This document shows, piece by piece, positions 36,185-55,440 of a DNA stretch of 64,000 nucleotides. Position 1 is the first letter of the stretch; each line of letters begins with the position of its first letter. The DNA comes from Labyrinthula sp. Ha (Eukaryota; Sar; Bigyra; Labyrinthulida; Labyrinthulaceae). Position numbers and translations under genes: made by a program. Location: NCBI GenBank assembly GCA_015227615.1, contig JAALGZ010000001.1:1736001-1800000 (forward strand). The letters are read 5' to 3'. The notes under the pieces are model-generated. The model did no database searches, was not told where the DNA came from, and saw only the letters and a list, made by a program, of their open reading frames with translations.

Positions 36185-39100
36185 TATTGTAGCTGTTAAA
36201 CATTGTCATACTTAAATATTAATACCTAATACACAATATCTCAGGGTTAATGTACTAGAGGACAAAGCTCAAGAATCATTATGACATGATATGCATATTG
36301 CGCAATTTCGCAGCGCCTGCTTATAGTCGAAATGCAGACTCTATTACAATTTGAGTTGCTAGTTTAAACGTTGACCGCTTTAAAACCATAACAATGACGC
36401 TTGCTCATGATTGCGCTCTTTTTCAGTTGTAAAGCCTGCCCCTAGGTATGATATTGTGGTAGAAGACATATCGCTTCAGAAGGCAAATGTACTCTATGCC
36501 ACGAAGTTTCTTTAGATGACCCAGAACGGGTTAATATTACGAAGAGAGCAGTAAATATCTTTAAATACAACTAGAAAAGACTTTAATGGTAATTACAGCT
36601 TTGTAGTCTCGTGATTCATCTATGTTAAATTTAAAGACATCTAAAGTACAGAATATTACTGAAAAAAAAAGCCCATAAAACTCAAATAGGCTAATTTAAT
36701 TCTGCATGCAGATACACCAACTTGTAGTTGGAGGAAATAATTTCCACAGTTAAGAAAAACAACAAATTAAACTAGCAACGAGAACCAGCTAAGATGAATA
36801 TATTTCATTAAATGCTCGGCAGAGCTGCTATTCTCGGGGAATAAGTATATTTATGAAAACACAGGCAAGATGAGACAGTTTCAGGTATGGACACACTATA
36901 AAATACTCAACTTACAAAATAACAGCTCATGAGTGCTTAATAGCCAGGGAATAAGGGAGAAATGTGGAAGGCGCATATTTTTCTCCAGAATATTTAGAAA
37001 GCTAGTAATTTTTAGGGATATGGATTATTGAACTAAGAAATGAGACTAGTTTCTGACTTCACACGACACTCAGGCAGAGATATTGATTAATTTAAAAAGA
37101 ATCGAATGGGGACTAAGATGCAAGAATTGAAGATGGTGGATAAGTCGTAAAAAAAGCTTGACTCCGCCAGATATTTATATTTTAATACAAAAAAAACAAG
37201 GGTCTTTGAAAATGTAAATAAAAAAGATATCACTTCCAAAGACAATAGAAAACGAACACAAATAGACCTTTCGCAGGTTTAACATAATTAACTAAGAAAG
37301 CAAGCACAGGCTTGGTATATAAGAAGATTTTCAGGTATAAAGGACAAGTAAAGCGACAAGCATTTTATGGTTCAGCAAAGTTGAAAACACAGCAAAATAT
37401 TTTCTTCGGAGCATCTCAGTAAATAGATTTAGAAAGGAAGTTTTATACGATAAGCTAAATAGTCCAAAACAAATGTATACAAAGGGAACCAGCTTGCCAA
37501 AAATACCATTTCCGAGTCCACGTGGAGAGCAATAAGTAACAGTGGCAAATATTCAAGGCAACCTAGCAATAAAATTTAGTTATTATATTTGTCTTTTTTT
37601 TAATTAACGTTATAGCCATACGGGCGTACATTAGTCAAATCTATAATGCTTAAGGTGTGTATCTTGCTTAAAGTAAGGTTCTAAATTTAAAAATCAAAAA
37701 AGATCGCCCACAATAACCCCTCCCTTAAAAAAGTTGTTGTAAAATCAATAATAGAACAGTTTTAGGCTTAAGTTTTGTTCCAAAAGCTACATTTAGGTAA
37801 AATTAGATCATATCTTGGTTTTGTGCTTTGTACGAGTATTAGAGGGATCAGCCAAGTACGTGGTACTTGAGAAATTTACTTCAGTCATACGAGGTTTTGC
37901 ATCCTCTTCCTGTAATTTACCACCTTTTTTGGAGACCTAAGGCATAACCCGAACACACCTAACATGGTTTGAGCCTCTCCTAAGCTCTCATCTGGATTGA
38001 AATTCAATGCTTTGTTCATGTTACCTATCAATTCATATATTCTCTTTTATCGTAAGTTGAAATGCGTAGCTTCTTGATAGACTTTCTCTTGTATTATTAT
38101 ATCATAATTGATTGATTACCTTCCACTTTTATAGGAACAAGGTTGAGACTGATAAAAGTAGCTCTTGTGCTCATCCTCCCCCTGTCACCTGGTCATCTAG
38201 ACTACATACATCCCTAGAGAGCTTCCTATAGAGAATGTTTCTAGTAGCTCCATCTAATTGGGCTGCAGCACTCATTATAGCTTCCAGGTGGTACTAATCA
38301 CAGAACTTGGCAAATTTGAGTTAGTGCGTATGATGATTTATCTAATATGAGCAATTGCTTCTGGGCCATATTTCCCCATTTCTTTGCTGTATGCAAGGAA
38401 GGTAAATTTTGGATTGGGTTACTAAGTCAATAACCCATACCTTTTATCATTCAATCCATTAATAAGTTAAAATTCTTATAACTACCTAAACTCAGCTATC
38501 ATCAGAATTTTTAACTCCTCGGAAATACTGGCAACATTTCAAGCTAGTTTAGTTGATATTTAAGGTGTTATTAAGGATTTTCGAAAGTACTTTTTTATTC
38601 ACAAACTAGTTTTCCCAATATCCATGGGTTCCAAGTTGAGTTCGGAGTTATCCCTTTCACAAGTCCACAAAATACTCAACTCTATCTCTGTCTAGCTTGA
38701 TGTGAACATGTTAAACATTTAAGTACATATCAAATATATGCTACTTACTTTAAATCATTCAGGTAGACTCCCTGTATCTCATCGGTTAACTTCTGCTATT
38801 TATCTTTTATAAACATACTGGTAAGATTGGTGGAGTCATGATCGAAGTATTATTTTCTCTGAAAACTTATTTAAACAAAGGTGGTTTACCACATTCTGCG
38901 GACCTCTATGCTAATAAATGGTACCTACACCAGGTTCAATGATGTTTACATACACACTGCCATATCCTTTTATGGGTTTAGCCTGTGTAACACCCTCATC
39001 TGACACCATAAATTTTATTTTTGAAAACTATTGTATTTTGAGATATCTTACAGCATTCTTGATGGTTTCCATCTCCATTAAAGTAAGGTTGGCATACATC

Positions 39101-42100
39101 ATACGAAAAGGCTGAATCATACCTACTGAATGCATCTTAAGAAATCAAGAGCCTGGTAAATCATGGGTGTATCAAATCAAAAATAGATGTCATTCATAAG
39201 TATTTAGATTTGCTTTGTCTTATTTTCTAGCTATTCCTGACGCGAAAGGTTGTTAAAAATTACATTCTCAGGAGATGATTTGTTTCAGTATAGCTAAAAT
39301 TTTGTACTTCATTATAGACCCTTATTACCATAATGTATTACAACGTTGATATGTTTGTCTAAATTATTTCTAACTTTATCCTGCTCTAGACATCAACCAA
39401 AAATAGACCTTTGGGTAAAAGAACTTAATTTAGGATTCTCTGTATCGTAATATTTACTACTGGGATATTTTTTCAACTTTTCCAAAGCTCTTAATGAAAT
39501 TTCATTCTTGTTCACTTAGTTACTACCGAGACATCGACAGAATCAAGCAAATTTGGCGCATAACCAACACGACCTTCACAGATGGAGATACAGTAGGACT
39601 CTAGTTTTCTACGTTTAATTGAAATTTATATCAAATGTACCCTAGGTTTATGATACAAATGTGTTTTAGAAAACTTTTATTTCTTTGCATTCTTATCAAA
39701 TATACCACTGTTATAATCATGCTCAGTCAACATTCCCTAACCTATTATTATATCTAAACCAGTGTGATTAAATGTTTCTCAGATAATTAAGGGCTTAAGC
39801 TTGTACAAGATATGAAGTTGATAGATATTTTTGCGTCGGTGGCTATTTACTTATTTAAAGTTCGGTTGACGTAATGGAAAGTTTATTTGGTTTCGTTTTG
39901 GTTGTATTTCATTATCTCAAGAACTGCGGCCGAGTATCGAGAAGCCAGACATGAACAAGAATCCCCAGGAATCTAGAAGAAGTGAGATCGATGACAAACG
40001 AGTCTCAACCACAACCACTGCATTATCCCCATGAAAAAATCTTTTTACCTGAACAATGTTTCGGGTAGAGCTACTCATTTGCAATATGTTAATTTCTAGC
40101 CCTGGATTTAAAGAAGTTAGGTTGAAATAATTGTCTGGAAGTCAGCAATATCCAAACAATAATTAGCGTCCTGCTAAAGCCTGCACTATTCTCTTAATTT
40201 TACTCATAGATACAGCACCCAAAAACTTAGGGAGACCATAGGAAATACAGAAAATATTTGCTTCAAAGTAGGTAGAAATATTATATCAGTATATAATCAA
40301 GAGCTTCAAAACAACATAAGTGATGGAAGTCTCCTGTGCATAAATCTAGTAAAAAACCTTCACAATAAGTAATTAAGTTCATATATACTTTCAAATTAGA
40401 CGAACTTTGTATCCTGTCACAGAAATTATTAAAAAAAACTTCAAAGATTTTACGTTAATCACACCGAAGAACAAAATTTAAGTGGTCTATTTTATCGTCT
40501 TGGCAATACTTACATGGCAACGAAAGTATATTATCGCTCGCTTTATATCATTATGCAAGGGGCTCTCTGTTAATGTCTACTGTTTTCATCTGTACAAATT
40601 GACTCTTTTAGAAACAGCATCTACTGAATAATAAGGTGGCAAATTTTAGTAAATAAAAAAAAACTGATCTAGCACTTTAGTGGCACTTCTGCCGCCGACG
40701 GATAATATCATTTCAATATTATAGTACGTTCATGTTGAAATTATATCTAAGTTGCATGAAGCAATTTGGAGCAAAGGTAAAATAAACCTAAAAGCTTTAG
40801 TTCTTGACATCTTATAGGCCAAGAAGTAGTAAAATAATTTTCTTAGATTCCCATTTTAGGTATGAAAATATTGTCAGGTCACTATTGTCTTGCTGGTCAT
40901 TTTCCCCTTGATGGTTTAATAAAATTTTAGCAATAATTGGTATGGTATACACCAAATAACTCTGCAAAACTTGTTGGTATAATAAGAAAGGCTGTCAGTA
41001 CAAAATAAAACTAGAAAACGGCCACATATGTACTGTAATAAGTAAATAAAAGAGCACTACCTATCTTCAGCGAGCATTTGCGAGAGATGTTGTAACATTG
41101 GAAGGAGCCAAAGTATAGAACAACGTCTTATACGTGCTGTATGCTATTATCATATGTTTCTTAATTTTTAAAACTTAACAGCAACAGATAAAATCACAAA
41201 AAATGTTTATTTTATGTATTCCGATTACTTTATACAATGAATTGCGGAACAAGTACACAATCAAGAAGTAGAGAATAAATTAGTACTATGCAAGTATAAA
41301 AAATCCTCAGTTGACGTAACCTCAAAGCAAAAGGTAGCTTTAGATGTATATAATCTTGCCAAAGATTATCCACCAAATTTCATGAAAGATCCGTTATATA
41401 TATTTCAGTAAATTGAAATACCACCATTATGCAATCAAGATTTGTATCACTATAATTCAACAGGTCTACATATAAACCTACATCTTATATCTATATAAAA
41501 GTAACTGGTTAAGCTTTAAAAGAACCTTATTTACAAGAACTACGTAAAATACTTAAATATCTTTTATGCACGATATAAGGTTTGTATACCGCTAGGTTTC
41601 GCCCATTCAACCATGTACACCAAATTCAGAACAAGCTAAACCCACAGATGGAAAAAGATATATCGCCAGTTACAAATACAAAGAACAAAATGCAGAAGCA
41701 CTTCGCGGCCAAAAACTATTCAAATTAGCTAGTAAGTTCAATTAAATTATGTCAACATGACTAGAACCCAGATAAAGTATTGAAGGTGAGTATTCGTTTG
41801 CGATATACTAAAATCAAGCAGATTGTGTTTTTATATCACGGTATAACTGAAACCAAAAGAAATCAAAGAAACACTTAATGATTAGTTAAGCGATGAATAA
41901 ATACTAGACATAATTCTTTCAGTATGTGAAATTTTTTTAATACACCAGTAATTTCCAATAAGGTGGCCGGAACTCTAATTTTACATATTTTTTTCGGTTC
42001 ATTAAGAGTTAATGTATCTCAAGAATATTAGTAAGGAGTGTAAAGCTTGAGATCAAGATTATTTTTTCAATCCAAAAAATATACAGAGGTTCTGTTACTC

Positions 42101-45034
42101 CTCATTAGTAAAACACCTCAGCTGCTTAAAACTATCGGTACTGTCTGTGTCGGTATTTCTAATTATTCAACAGCACACGGGCATGTTTAAAAATCTAGAC
42201 ATCTACATCCAAATTAATAAAGGGGAATTAAGAATTTGGATTTGAAGATAAATAGTTATGTAGGATTAACAAATATATTTGGAAGTTTCAGGTAATACTT
42301 TTTCAACTGTTGATGCTTTACAATAAAAATCAAACACAGGGTAATTCTCCAGGTATGTTCATATGGTACTAAGTTGTAATGTTGTTTAAGTATACAAGTT
42401 TAAGAATTGATTCAAATACATAAGCTAGTAAAAAATAAATAAAATCATAGCCTTAAATTTATCTTCTTTATATATTTAGGTTGTCAAATTTAAATAAAAC
42501 ACCGGATTTGCCGATGACATTAGATATATATTAATAGGTCATCATTTTATCTATCTTCACCACTCTTGTGGATCAGAATAAGAATTTATTCCCCTAATAA
42601 CAGATTTTCAAATTTTTAGGACTTAATTATTGCCCATTTTAATGATTAACTATCTATGGATGGGTTTTAAAAAGAATTTCAACAGGTTTCATTGCATTTT
42701 CTTGCCTTGATTTAGAGGTTCCTTCTTATTCTCTACACTTTTTATGGATTAATCCTTACAAACGCTAAAGTTTAGTAAAGACCAAGTCAAATTTGGAGTT
42801 CATACATGTTTGTTATTTCAAGCAACCAATACAAACCTTTTTATATTATTATACATAAATATTATAGAGCTTGAGAATTCATCGTGACCAAAATGTTGTG
42901 TTTTAACTTTAAGATTTATGCTCTTTGCTTTGTAGTTTTTATTGTGAGATAAAAAAATCTCTTTCTTAAGTAAGAACATAGTTATATGGCTCGCTTTCAG
43001 GCATTGAATTAGTGCTATTTTGTGAGCTGTAGTTTTTTAAGGATGGGAACTGTAAGCTTCATAGGTGATGGATTGTAATTGATACTTTCGCTTCTCACTC
43101 TACATATTAAGCACACGACAGCTATGTTTATTGAAATAGTACTCGACAACGTGTAATACGTATTGATGTTTAGTTGATAGTCATTTGACTTAGTATTGCT
43201 ATAGATGACAGAATAGTGGTTCAAAAAATCGACAGAAACTTGACTTGGATACGATAGAATCCTTGTAGTGTATTACTATCTACAAGATGAACACCATTGC
43301 TTTGAAATTTGCCAAGAAAATTTATATTTACGATAAAAAATTATAAATGACTTATAGGATACCAAGTTCTACGTATCAATGTTACAAATTACTTAATATT
43401 CTCATTATTATACAGAGGTTCTATTATATAAGTAATGCAACAACTCTGAAGCTGTCTTAGGATACCTTAAGTAAACAGTGCTTGGTATCGACAATGCTTG
43501 AAAATTCTATGCCCTACGTTCTCAAAGACTCAGCTATAGTCTAAATAAAAATATTAACTTCTCCACATGTACGACTATACAAAAAATAAGATAATTTTTT
43601 TTTCTATCCTGGTAACATATAGGCGTTCTGATAACAGTTATTAAGAACCTCTATCCTGAACTCATAAAGCAAATTAACGCTATTTGACTAGGTTACTATT
43701 GCTCTCAAAGATGCGCATGATATGTCAGTCTACAGATGAACTTATTTTCTGGTTAACGTCTTATATATTTCAACTAAGAGAATAAACCCCTGGTCGCAAA
43801 CACTTGTCTGCCTTACGTGCCTCGAAATGATCATTTTGATGCTTTTTGTAGTAGTGTAACTGAAACTAAGCGCTCTGCAGTTTAGTTACAGTTTGGTACT
43901 AACATTAAAAGCATTGTATTGGCAGGTTACTTGGTATAGAGGGTGCACTGTGCTAATAGTAGTAGCTACATAGGTGACATCTTCCCTGAAATAATTTTAT
44001 TGATGGTCAGTTCAAGTAAGCTCAAGTACGCAGTACAGAAAAAGTTCCTGTGAAGTGAGTTTCATCATACAATTCTGGGGTGGAAGCATATTTTTTTCCT
44101 TAGATATTGCCTTGTTTTAAAAGGTTGAAGTTAACCGTAGCATCTTATTTGCTAAATCCCATCAATAATTATTGAGTAATTGCTTTGATTCTCATTATGA
44201 ATCTGAGAATCAGAATTTTCACTAGTATCAAATGATTCTGATTTTATTTTTATTATAAATTGATTTTCATTACAATGATAGAACATATGGCCCAGGGTCA
44301 AATAATCCAGAAAATATTTCTTCTGTTTGCACCAATTTTAAGGCAATAAAAATTGCTATATGTTCCGGAAGTTACAAAGCAAAAGGATAGAGTTGAGCCG
44401 CAAGATCATTCTTACATGTTTACATATTATTCAAAAATTATTTTATTAGAATCAGCCAAAGGTCATGTTGCCTGCTCTTGCATTAATATTTAATTGCTTA
44501 TCCCAAAGCAATCAGAATTGTTAGCGAATCATCACAACCATTAATCAAGAAAAGCATGGGAAAAAAATTCATTCATAAATTATTAATAGCTCAATTGCAA
44601 CCGCTAATGTAACCTCAGGCACAATGATAGGAACTAGAGGCTCTGATCAAGAGTAACTAGATATTCTAAATGAAAAAGCTTTCAGATAACTGAAGTTGCA
44701 ATGAACTCTTTACCCCCTTAAACTTCCAGACTACACAGAAATCAGTTCTTATTTTTCGGCAGGTGTTAGGAGGTTGTCAAAGTGATCTATCATTGTATTG
44801 CATGGAGATTTTACATATGAATGACGGATTTGATATATACCAAACAGGATTGGTTATATAAGATGGACAAGTTGGAGGATGAATCCTTGTAAGGACATCG
44901 AGATTTCTGATTAGCTACTTCAAACTTACCTTTCAGCTTGGTCTCCATGAGATTTCAAAACCTGTGCTCGACTATAAAACCTTAATTTCCTGGCTTTCAA
45001 CCGTGCAAAACTATCATCATCTTGGTTTCTTTGG
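36185..45034. other. Nine-kilobase gene desert
   Basis: No feature I can support across almost 9 kb, the longest barren stretch in the window. Open frames rarely exceed 60 codons and none carries a motif. It is probably heavily decayed transposon DNA. Weak Copia-like echoes near 41.2-41.9 kb were too poor to call. Confidence 0.45.
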
Positions 45035-45265
45035 TTGGAAATAATAACTACATATCCGGAAATCTACTCTGAATCACTGGTAAGTCCAACGCGTACTAAG
45101 AGTTACTCTCTTGCAACATACAAAGGCATGGATGCATTCTTCCAAGATTATTCTTTTTGCATTGCTGCAATGAATACAGTAGTTGGAATTTTCTTTAACT
45201 TTTATACTGTTGAAAACCAAAATCCTGATCTTTTGCAACAACAACTTGATAATCTTGTGATGTAA
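45035..45265 (+). pseudogene. Unrecognised 76-codon open stretch
   Basis: This frame has fairly balanced composition (TYKGMDAFFQDYSFCIAAMN) and stands out from the desert around it, but it has no domain I know. It could be a short real gene, a last exon or transposon debris. The flanks in the same frame contain stops, and no splice partner was identified. Confidence 0.25.
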
Positions 45266-45720
45266 CTTATCTTTTTCATCTTCAATGGCTTTTTAAACTC
45301 GTCCCCTTTTCTATAACTATATCTTTGTGTATGGAAATAAATGGTCTTTCCTAAATACTGTTTAGCTAACTACTATATCTTTCCTTCATGTTATTAGAAT
45401 ATAAATAATTACCCCTTTAATTTTTTCAAAACTTAATAAGTTTCATCCAACCATTACGGCTCGAGTTTTATTCTTCACGAAACAGTCAAAAGATCTAAAC
45501 TTCTCCAATAGACACAATATGTCATAAGTCTAAAGAAAGCAATATGGAGATATATCCAAAATAAATAGAGTAATTCGTATTAAACATAGGGTCGCATAAA
45601 AGTTTCTAGCCATATAAGTTCATAGTACGCAGAGCATAGATAAAAGAACTAAAGGAGTTCTACATACTAAACCCTATATGTGCCAATAAATATATTAACT
45701 AGACTTTTTAATCATAATAC

Positions 45721-46836
45721 CTATGAGCAGAAACCTAGATATTGATTGAAGTAACAACTAAAAAGAACACTTACCAGGAAAGAAATGATTCCTATCAAAA
45801 AAAGAGACAAACTTCCCCTGTTTGAACTACTGGTGTCCAGTTTGGACCTTACAGTTTGCTGAATAAACAAGGCTGTTGGATCTAATTGAATCTCCATTGC
45901 TTTATCCATATCAAAGTTAAATATTCTGTTATTAGTTAATAAGCGTTCTGGTAGTTCAGTAGTCTCTCTTCCTTCAATAACAAAAGCACAATCTAGGACT
46001 GAATTCTTCACTTGATTGAATACCAGGTGTCCAAGTTTCAACGTGCTATAGCGAAATCTATGGTAATCTACAGAAATTTCAAAAGCATTTTTCTCTTCAT
46101 CAAAGAAAAAATCAGTGAGAAAATATCTTATTAACCAAGGAGTTCCATTGTATTTTGGAAGAAGGAGTTTCTGCATCAGGCCAAGATTCATATCATTGCG
46201 AACAAATATAATATTCTTTAGTCTATTGACCATTTCACGATCTTCCGCACTGTTTATGTTAAGGTTTTTTGCAGTTTTATAAAAATTCTCAAATAGCTTG
46301 AAGCTTGGTTCATCAAATTTACGGGTGTTCAGGTTAAATGTTTGTACTAGAGAAACACTTTCACCATCAGATACTTTCAACCTAGGTTTATATTGTGGAA
46401 TTTGTGTATTAATGATAAGAAAGAAAGGTATTTTTGAGTCTTTTGGACAAGTGATCTTCATTTGTTGCAAGAAGTTGGATACCTTGCGTTTGGTACGAAA
46501 AGAGTGAACGGAAACTGGTTTGTAGAGTGGTTTCTTCGACGGAACTTTTCCAGCTTTTAGTTTCGGAATGTATCCTTTACCTCTTACTTTTACTAATTTT
46601 CCCATTGCTTCTTCAAAATTGACGTTTGACTGGGCAAAAGCAACACGTTTCTTATTAGAATCAACAAAAAGAAACTCTATGCTCCATCCTGGCGCAGACT
46701 TTGACGCGGAAATCCCGTAAGAAACAGCTTCATCAGGTACAGATTTTTTGACCTCCAATAAATTAATGGGTTGAACCTCGGAATCGATAGAAGAGTCCTT
46801 TCTTGTCTTCTTTCGGGGAATGCAAGTACACTTCAT
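45721..46836 (-). CDS. EDR2-C (DUF1336) domain protein with C-terminal membrane anchor (371 aa)
   Basis: Residues about 134-312 carry the signature of the EDR2 C-terminal domain (DUF1336), in order: PFFLIINTQIPQY, a DG.S.SLVQ.F segment, FVRNDMNLGL, WLIRYFLTDFFF, FEISVDYHRFRYSTL, FVIEGRETTELPERLL and a closing FDMDKAM. In plants this domain is the C-terminal part of ENHANCED DISEASE RESISTANCE 2, where it follows PH and START domains and is linked to lipid binding and defence or cell-death control. Here the domain is nearly alone: there is no room for PH and START, only about 130 N-terminal residues beginning with a Cys/Lys-rich MKCTCIPRKK. A hydrophobic helix at about 342-363 near the end suggests a tail anchor. 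Single exon. The start at 46836 lies 75 bp from the start of the divergent neighbour. The function in protists is unknown; membrane-associated lipid binding is inference. Confidence 0.85.
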   Translation of the reverse strand: MKCTCIPRKKTRKDSSIDSEVQPINLLEVKKSVPDEAVSYGISASKSAPGWSIEFLFVDSNKKRVAFAQSNVNFEEAMGKLVKVRGKGYIPKLKAGKVPSKKPLYKPVSVHSFRTKRKVSNFLQQMKITCPKDSKIPFFLIINTQIPQYKPRLKVSDGESVSLVQTFNLNTRKFDEPSFKLFENFYKTAKNLNINSAEDREMVNRLKNIIFVRNDMNLGLMQKLLLPKYNGTPWLIRYFLTDFFFDEEKNAFEISVDYHRFRYSTLKLGHLVFNQVKNSVLDCAFVIEGRETTELPERLLTNNRIFNFDMDKAMEIQLDPTALFIQQTVRSKLDTSSSNRGSLSLFLIGIISFLVSVLFSCYFNQYLGFCS

Positions 46837-46911
46837 CTCTTTTTATCTCTACAACCTGATTAGAAATCTGAACAAGATTTGATTGGTTGACTATAGAATA
46901 CGTGGATTTCA
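46837..46911. promoter_or_regulatory. Compact bidirectional promoter region
   Basis: Only 75 bp lie between the start codons of two divergent genes (46836 minus, 46912 plus). Both 5' UTRs and promoters must fit here or overlap the coding ends. No TATA box or known element was recognised. Confidence 0.5.
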
Positions 46912-48213
46912 TTGGTTATTATTATGAACGTCAGACGAGTTTTCCTGGGATTTTTAACCGTTATAGTTTTGGCAACACTTTTTGTTAATCTTCAGCTCAT
47001 CCATAGAAAAGAAAAGTTAGAAGAAGAGGAACAAAATTTAGTGAGAGAAACATGTGCTAGTTGTAAATTTATGTCGTCTAACGGGGAATGCGCCGGTGAC
47101 TTTTCACAAGATATGTCATTTGTTGGAAGAACTTCAGTGAAGAACATGGTAAGGCTGGTAAGCGTGGACAATTTAGAGAAGGAGACCGGGAAGGTTGATA
47201 TATGTAGAAGTGATGAGACAGTTGGTAAATTTTTGAGAAGATGGATGAACACTGTGGTTGAAGGGAAACTACTTGCCGACAAGAGAACAATAGTCTGCAC
47301 TAATTCAAACTGGCTGCCAGCCCTCAAGGATTTAGATCTTCAGAAGCTTTCTTATATTATAGGTGTGTCTCCAAGATTTTCTGATTTTGTTCATGGAATA
47401 TCTTTCTGCCAAGAACCAAGAGACTTTTTTGATCTCTCAAGGTATACTTTTCCCAGTTTGATACCTCAAAACGGAAAACCCATATCTTCAGAAACAATGT
47501 TTATATACTACTCACAAGTTCTGAAAAATATGCTTGAATCCAAAGCTAAACCTTGCTTGAAAATGTTTGTAAATGCTATTCTTGGTGAAAAAACATTGAA
47601 GTACAATTTCGAAGAAAAAAGACCTCTTGCTATAGTACATGTAAGACAAGGCGATTCCTGTGAACGAATCTCGAAGGAGTTTGGTGATGTCAATTTTTCA
47701 AAGGGCCGACCTTGTTATAATCTCAACCTGTTTTTTCAAGCCTTAAGTAAACAGGCCAAAGGAAAACTGGTGAACGTTTTACTTATCACTGATGGAGAAC
47801 GAGAAAGGGTATTCCTACCCTTTCAAGAATACTGTAAGAACAACAACTTGGGTCTTCTTTATCTAGATACTCATAAAGAGCTCTTTAGTTCCACCACGTT
47901 TATTGAAACTAGAGAATTATCTGCTGAGGAAAGATTTTATATTCTTCTTTCACTTTTTGCTGATCTTACTCTTGCTGCTTCTACTCTGGACTGGTTAAAA
48001 GAAGGTGAAAGAGTAATCTTCATTGGGACCTCCTTAAGTTGGATCAGTAGACTGTTGTTTCTGTTGACCGCATCAAGATATGGAACCGTGCCCAGCTTTG
48101 AGTTCTTGGATGCTCCTTTTGTAGATCGAAAATTTTCGTCTCTAATATGGTGGGATTCGACTTTAGAAGATAAATGCTCTGTTTGTGCTTGTCCCTCAAG
48201 CCAAGAGGGATGA
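46912..48213 (+). CDS. Type II membrane protein, fucosyltransferase-like glycosyltransferase (433 aa)
   Basis: The N-terminus has a short basic cytosolic part (NVRR), one hydrophobic helix at about residues 10-28 and a charged Glu/Lys-rich stem, the layout of Golgi glycosyltransferases. Residues 243-248 read HVRQGD, matching the HxRxGD motif of fucosyltransferase-superfamily enzymes (families such as GT11, GT23 and GT65), where the Arg contacts GDP-fucose. A later LFADLTLAAST segment (about residues 350-360) sits where these enzymes have their second nucleotide-sugar-binding region. Cysteines are frequent (48, 51, 60, 98, 129, 166, 215, 250), fitting a lumenal protein. The donor and acceptor cannot be told from sequence. 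Met1 (46912) and Met5 (46924) are both possible starts. It is head-to-head with the EDR2-C gene. Single exon. Confidence 0.75.
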   Translation: MVIIMNVRRVFLGFLTVIVLATLFVNLQLIHRKEKLEEEEQNLVRETCASCKFMSSNGECAGDFSQDMSFVGRTSVKNMVRLVSVDNLEKETGKVDICRSDETVGKFLRRWMNTVVEGKLLADKRTIVCTNSNWLPALKDLDLQKLSYIIGVSPRFSDFVHGISFCQEPRDFFDLSRYTFPSLIPQNGKPISSETMFIYYSQVLKNMLESKAKPCLKMFVNAILGEKTLKYNFEEKRPLAIVHVRQGDSCERISKEFGDVNFSKGRPCYNLNLFFQALSKQAKGKLVNVLLITDGERERVFLPFQEYCKNNNLGLLYLDTHKELFSSTTFIETRELSAEERFYILLSLFADLTLAASTLDWLKEGERVIFIGTSLSWISRLLFLLTASRYGTVPSFEFLDAPFVDRKFSSLIWWDSTLEDKCSVCACPSSQEG

Positions 48214-48502
48214 GATCCATTCTATAACTCAGTAACCTCTTACTGGCTGAAAACGCTTTCACCTCTGTTTTGTTACCTGGAAATTATAACATCAGGTACC
48301 ATTACTACCTGAATACAGTGAGTTGATCATGATATGCCTTGCTCTTTTTCTTATGGAAACTTTTCAAACAGAGGATTAGTACGTAGATATGTGTAAAATC
48401 TGGAGCACTAATAATTCATTCTGTTGACGTATAGTGGGGAAGGAAGAAATAAACTTGATAAATATTTTATACTGAGTACAATTCTCAAATAATAGCACAA
48501 AG

Positions 48503-54800
<6,298 letters not shown>

Positions 54801-55440
54801 ATTTTTTGGTTTCTTCAACAAAATTTCTGGTGTAGAAGCCGTCTTCCTGGACATTTATTTCCATTAACCGAGACCCCTTAATTACTCTTTTACTATTCCG
54901 GATATAGTACATTATCTATCATATATTTTTTCATCATGAACCTAGTCGAGCAAACCATATAATCTAGATGACAAAGGAACTTCGTGTGCAAGATTTTATT
55001 TATCTCTTTCCAAATGAGTGTTACTGAAAATATGTATCAATACCTACCCAGTTTGAATTCATATAATCCTAGCTCTTTGCCAGTGTCATTGACCATTATA
55101 GATGTGAATTTGAAGTCCATTGACCGGCAGACATACACTTTCACTATTTGATAAGTTTTCGCTTACCTCAACTAAATTTTACAGATATTCAGTATGTATT
55201 CAAAAAACTCCTTAGAGTGAGGATTAACTGCAGTAATCTAGCGGAGGCAGTTGCGAGTGTAAACGAAGAAATTTCTTCTGCAGTGTGCATCCTATCTGGT
55301 TCTAGCTTCAAAAAACATGTGACATATCTCACGATGCTTTTTTGTAAAATAATGTCCATATCCTAATTAGGTACATTTTTTCTATATTACAACCTTCATC
55401 TCCTAAATTATGATCAGTAATGGATATTTTGATTATTAAA
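54801..55440 (-). mobile_element. Older, diverged continuation of the arm B element
   Basis: In reverse complement this stretch aligns weakly with 15117-15600, beyond the outer edge of arm A. The clearest tracts pair 55180-55350 with 15160-15250, and about 55000 with about 15550. It is a heavily broken retroelement-like fossil, far more diverged from its partner than the adjoining arm. Confidence 0.45.

Noticed and set aside
41200-41900. Faint Copia-like echoes
   Set aside because: Only isolated short resemblances in different frames, not in a convincing order; too weak to name a family.
46992-47327. Minus-strand open frames inside the glycosyltransferase-like gene
   Set aside because: They lie opposite an intact, motif-bearing gene and their composition is that of a reverse-strand shadow.
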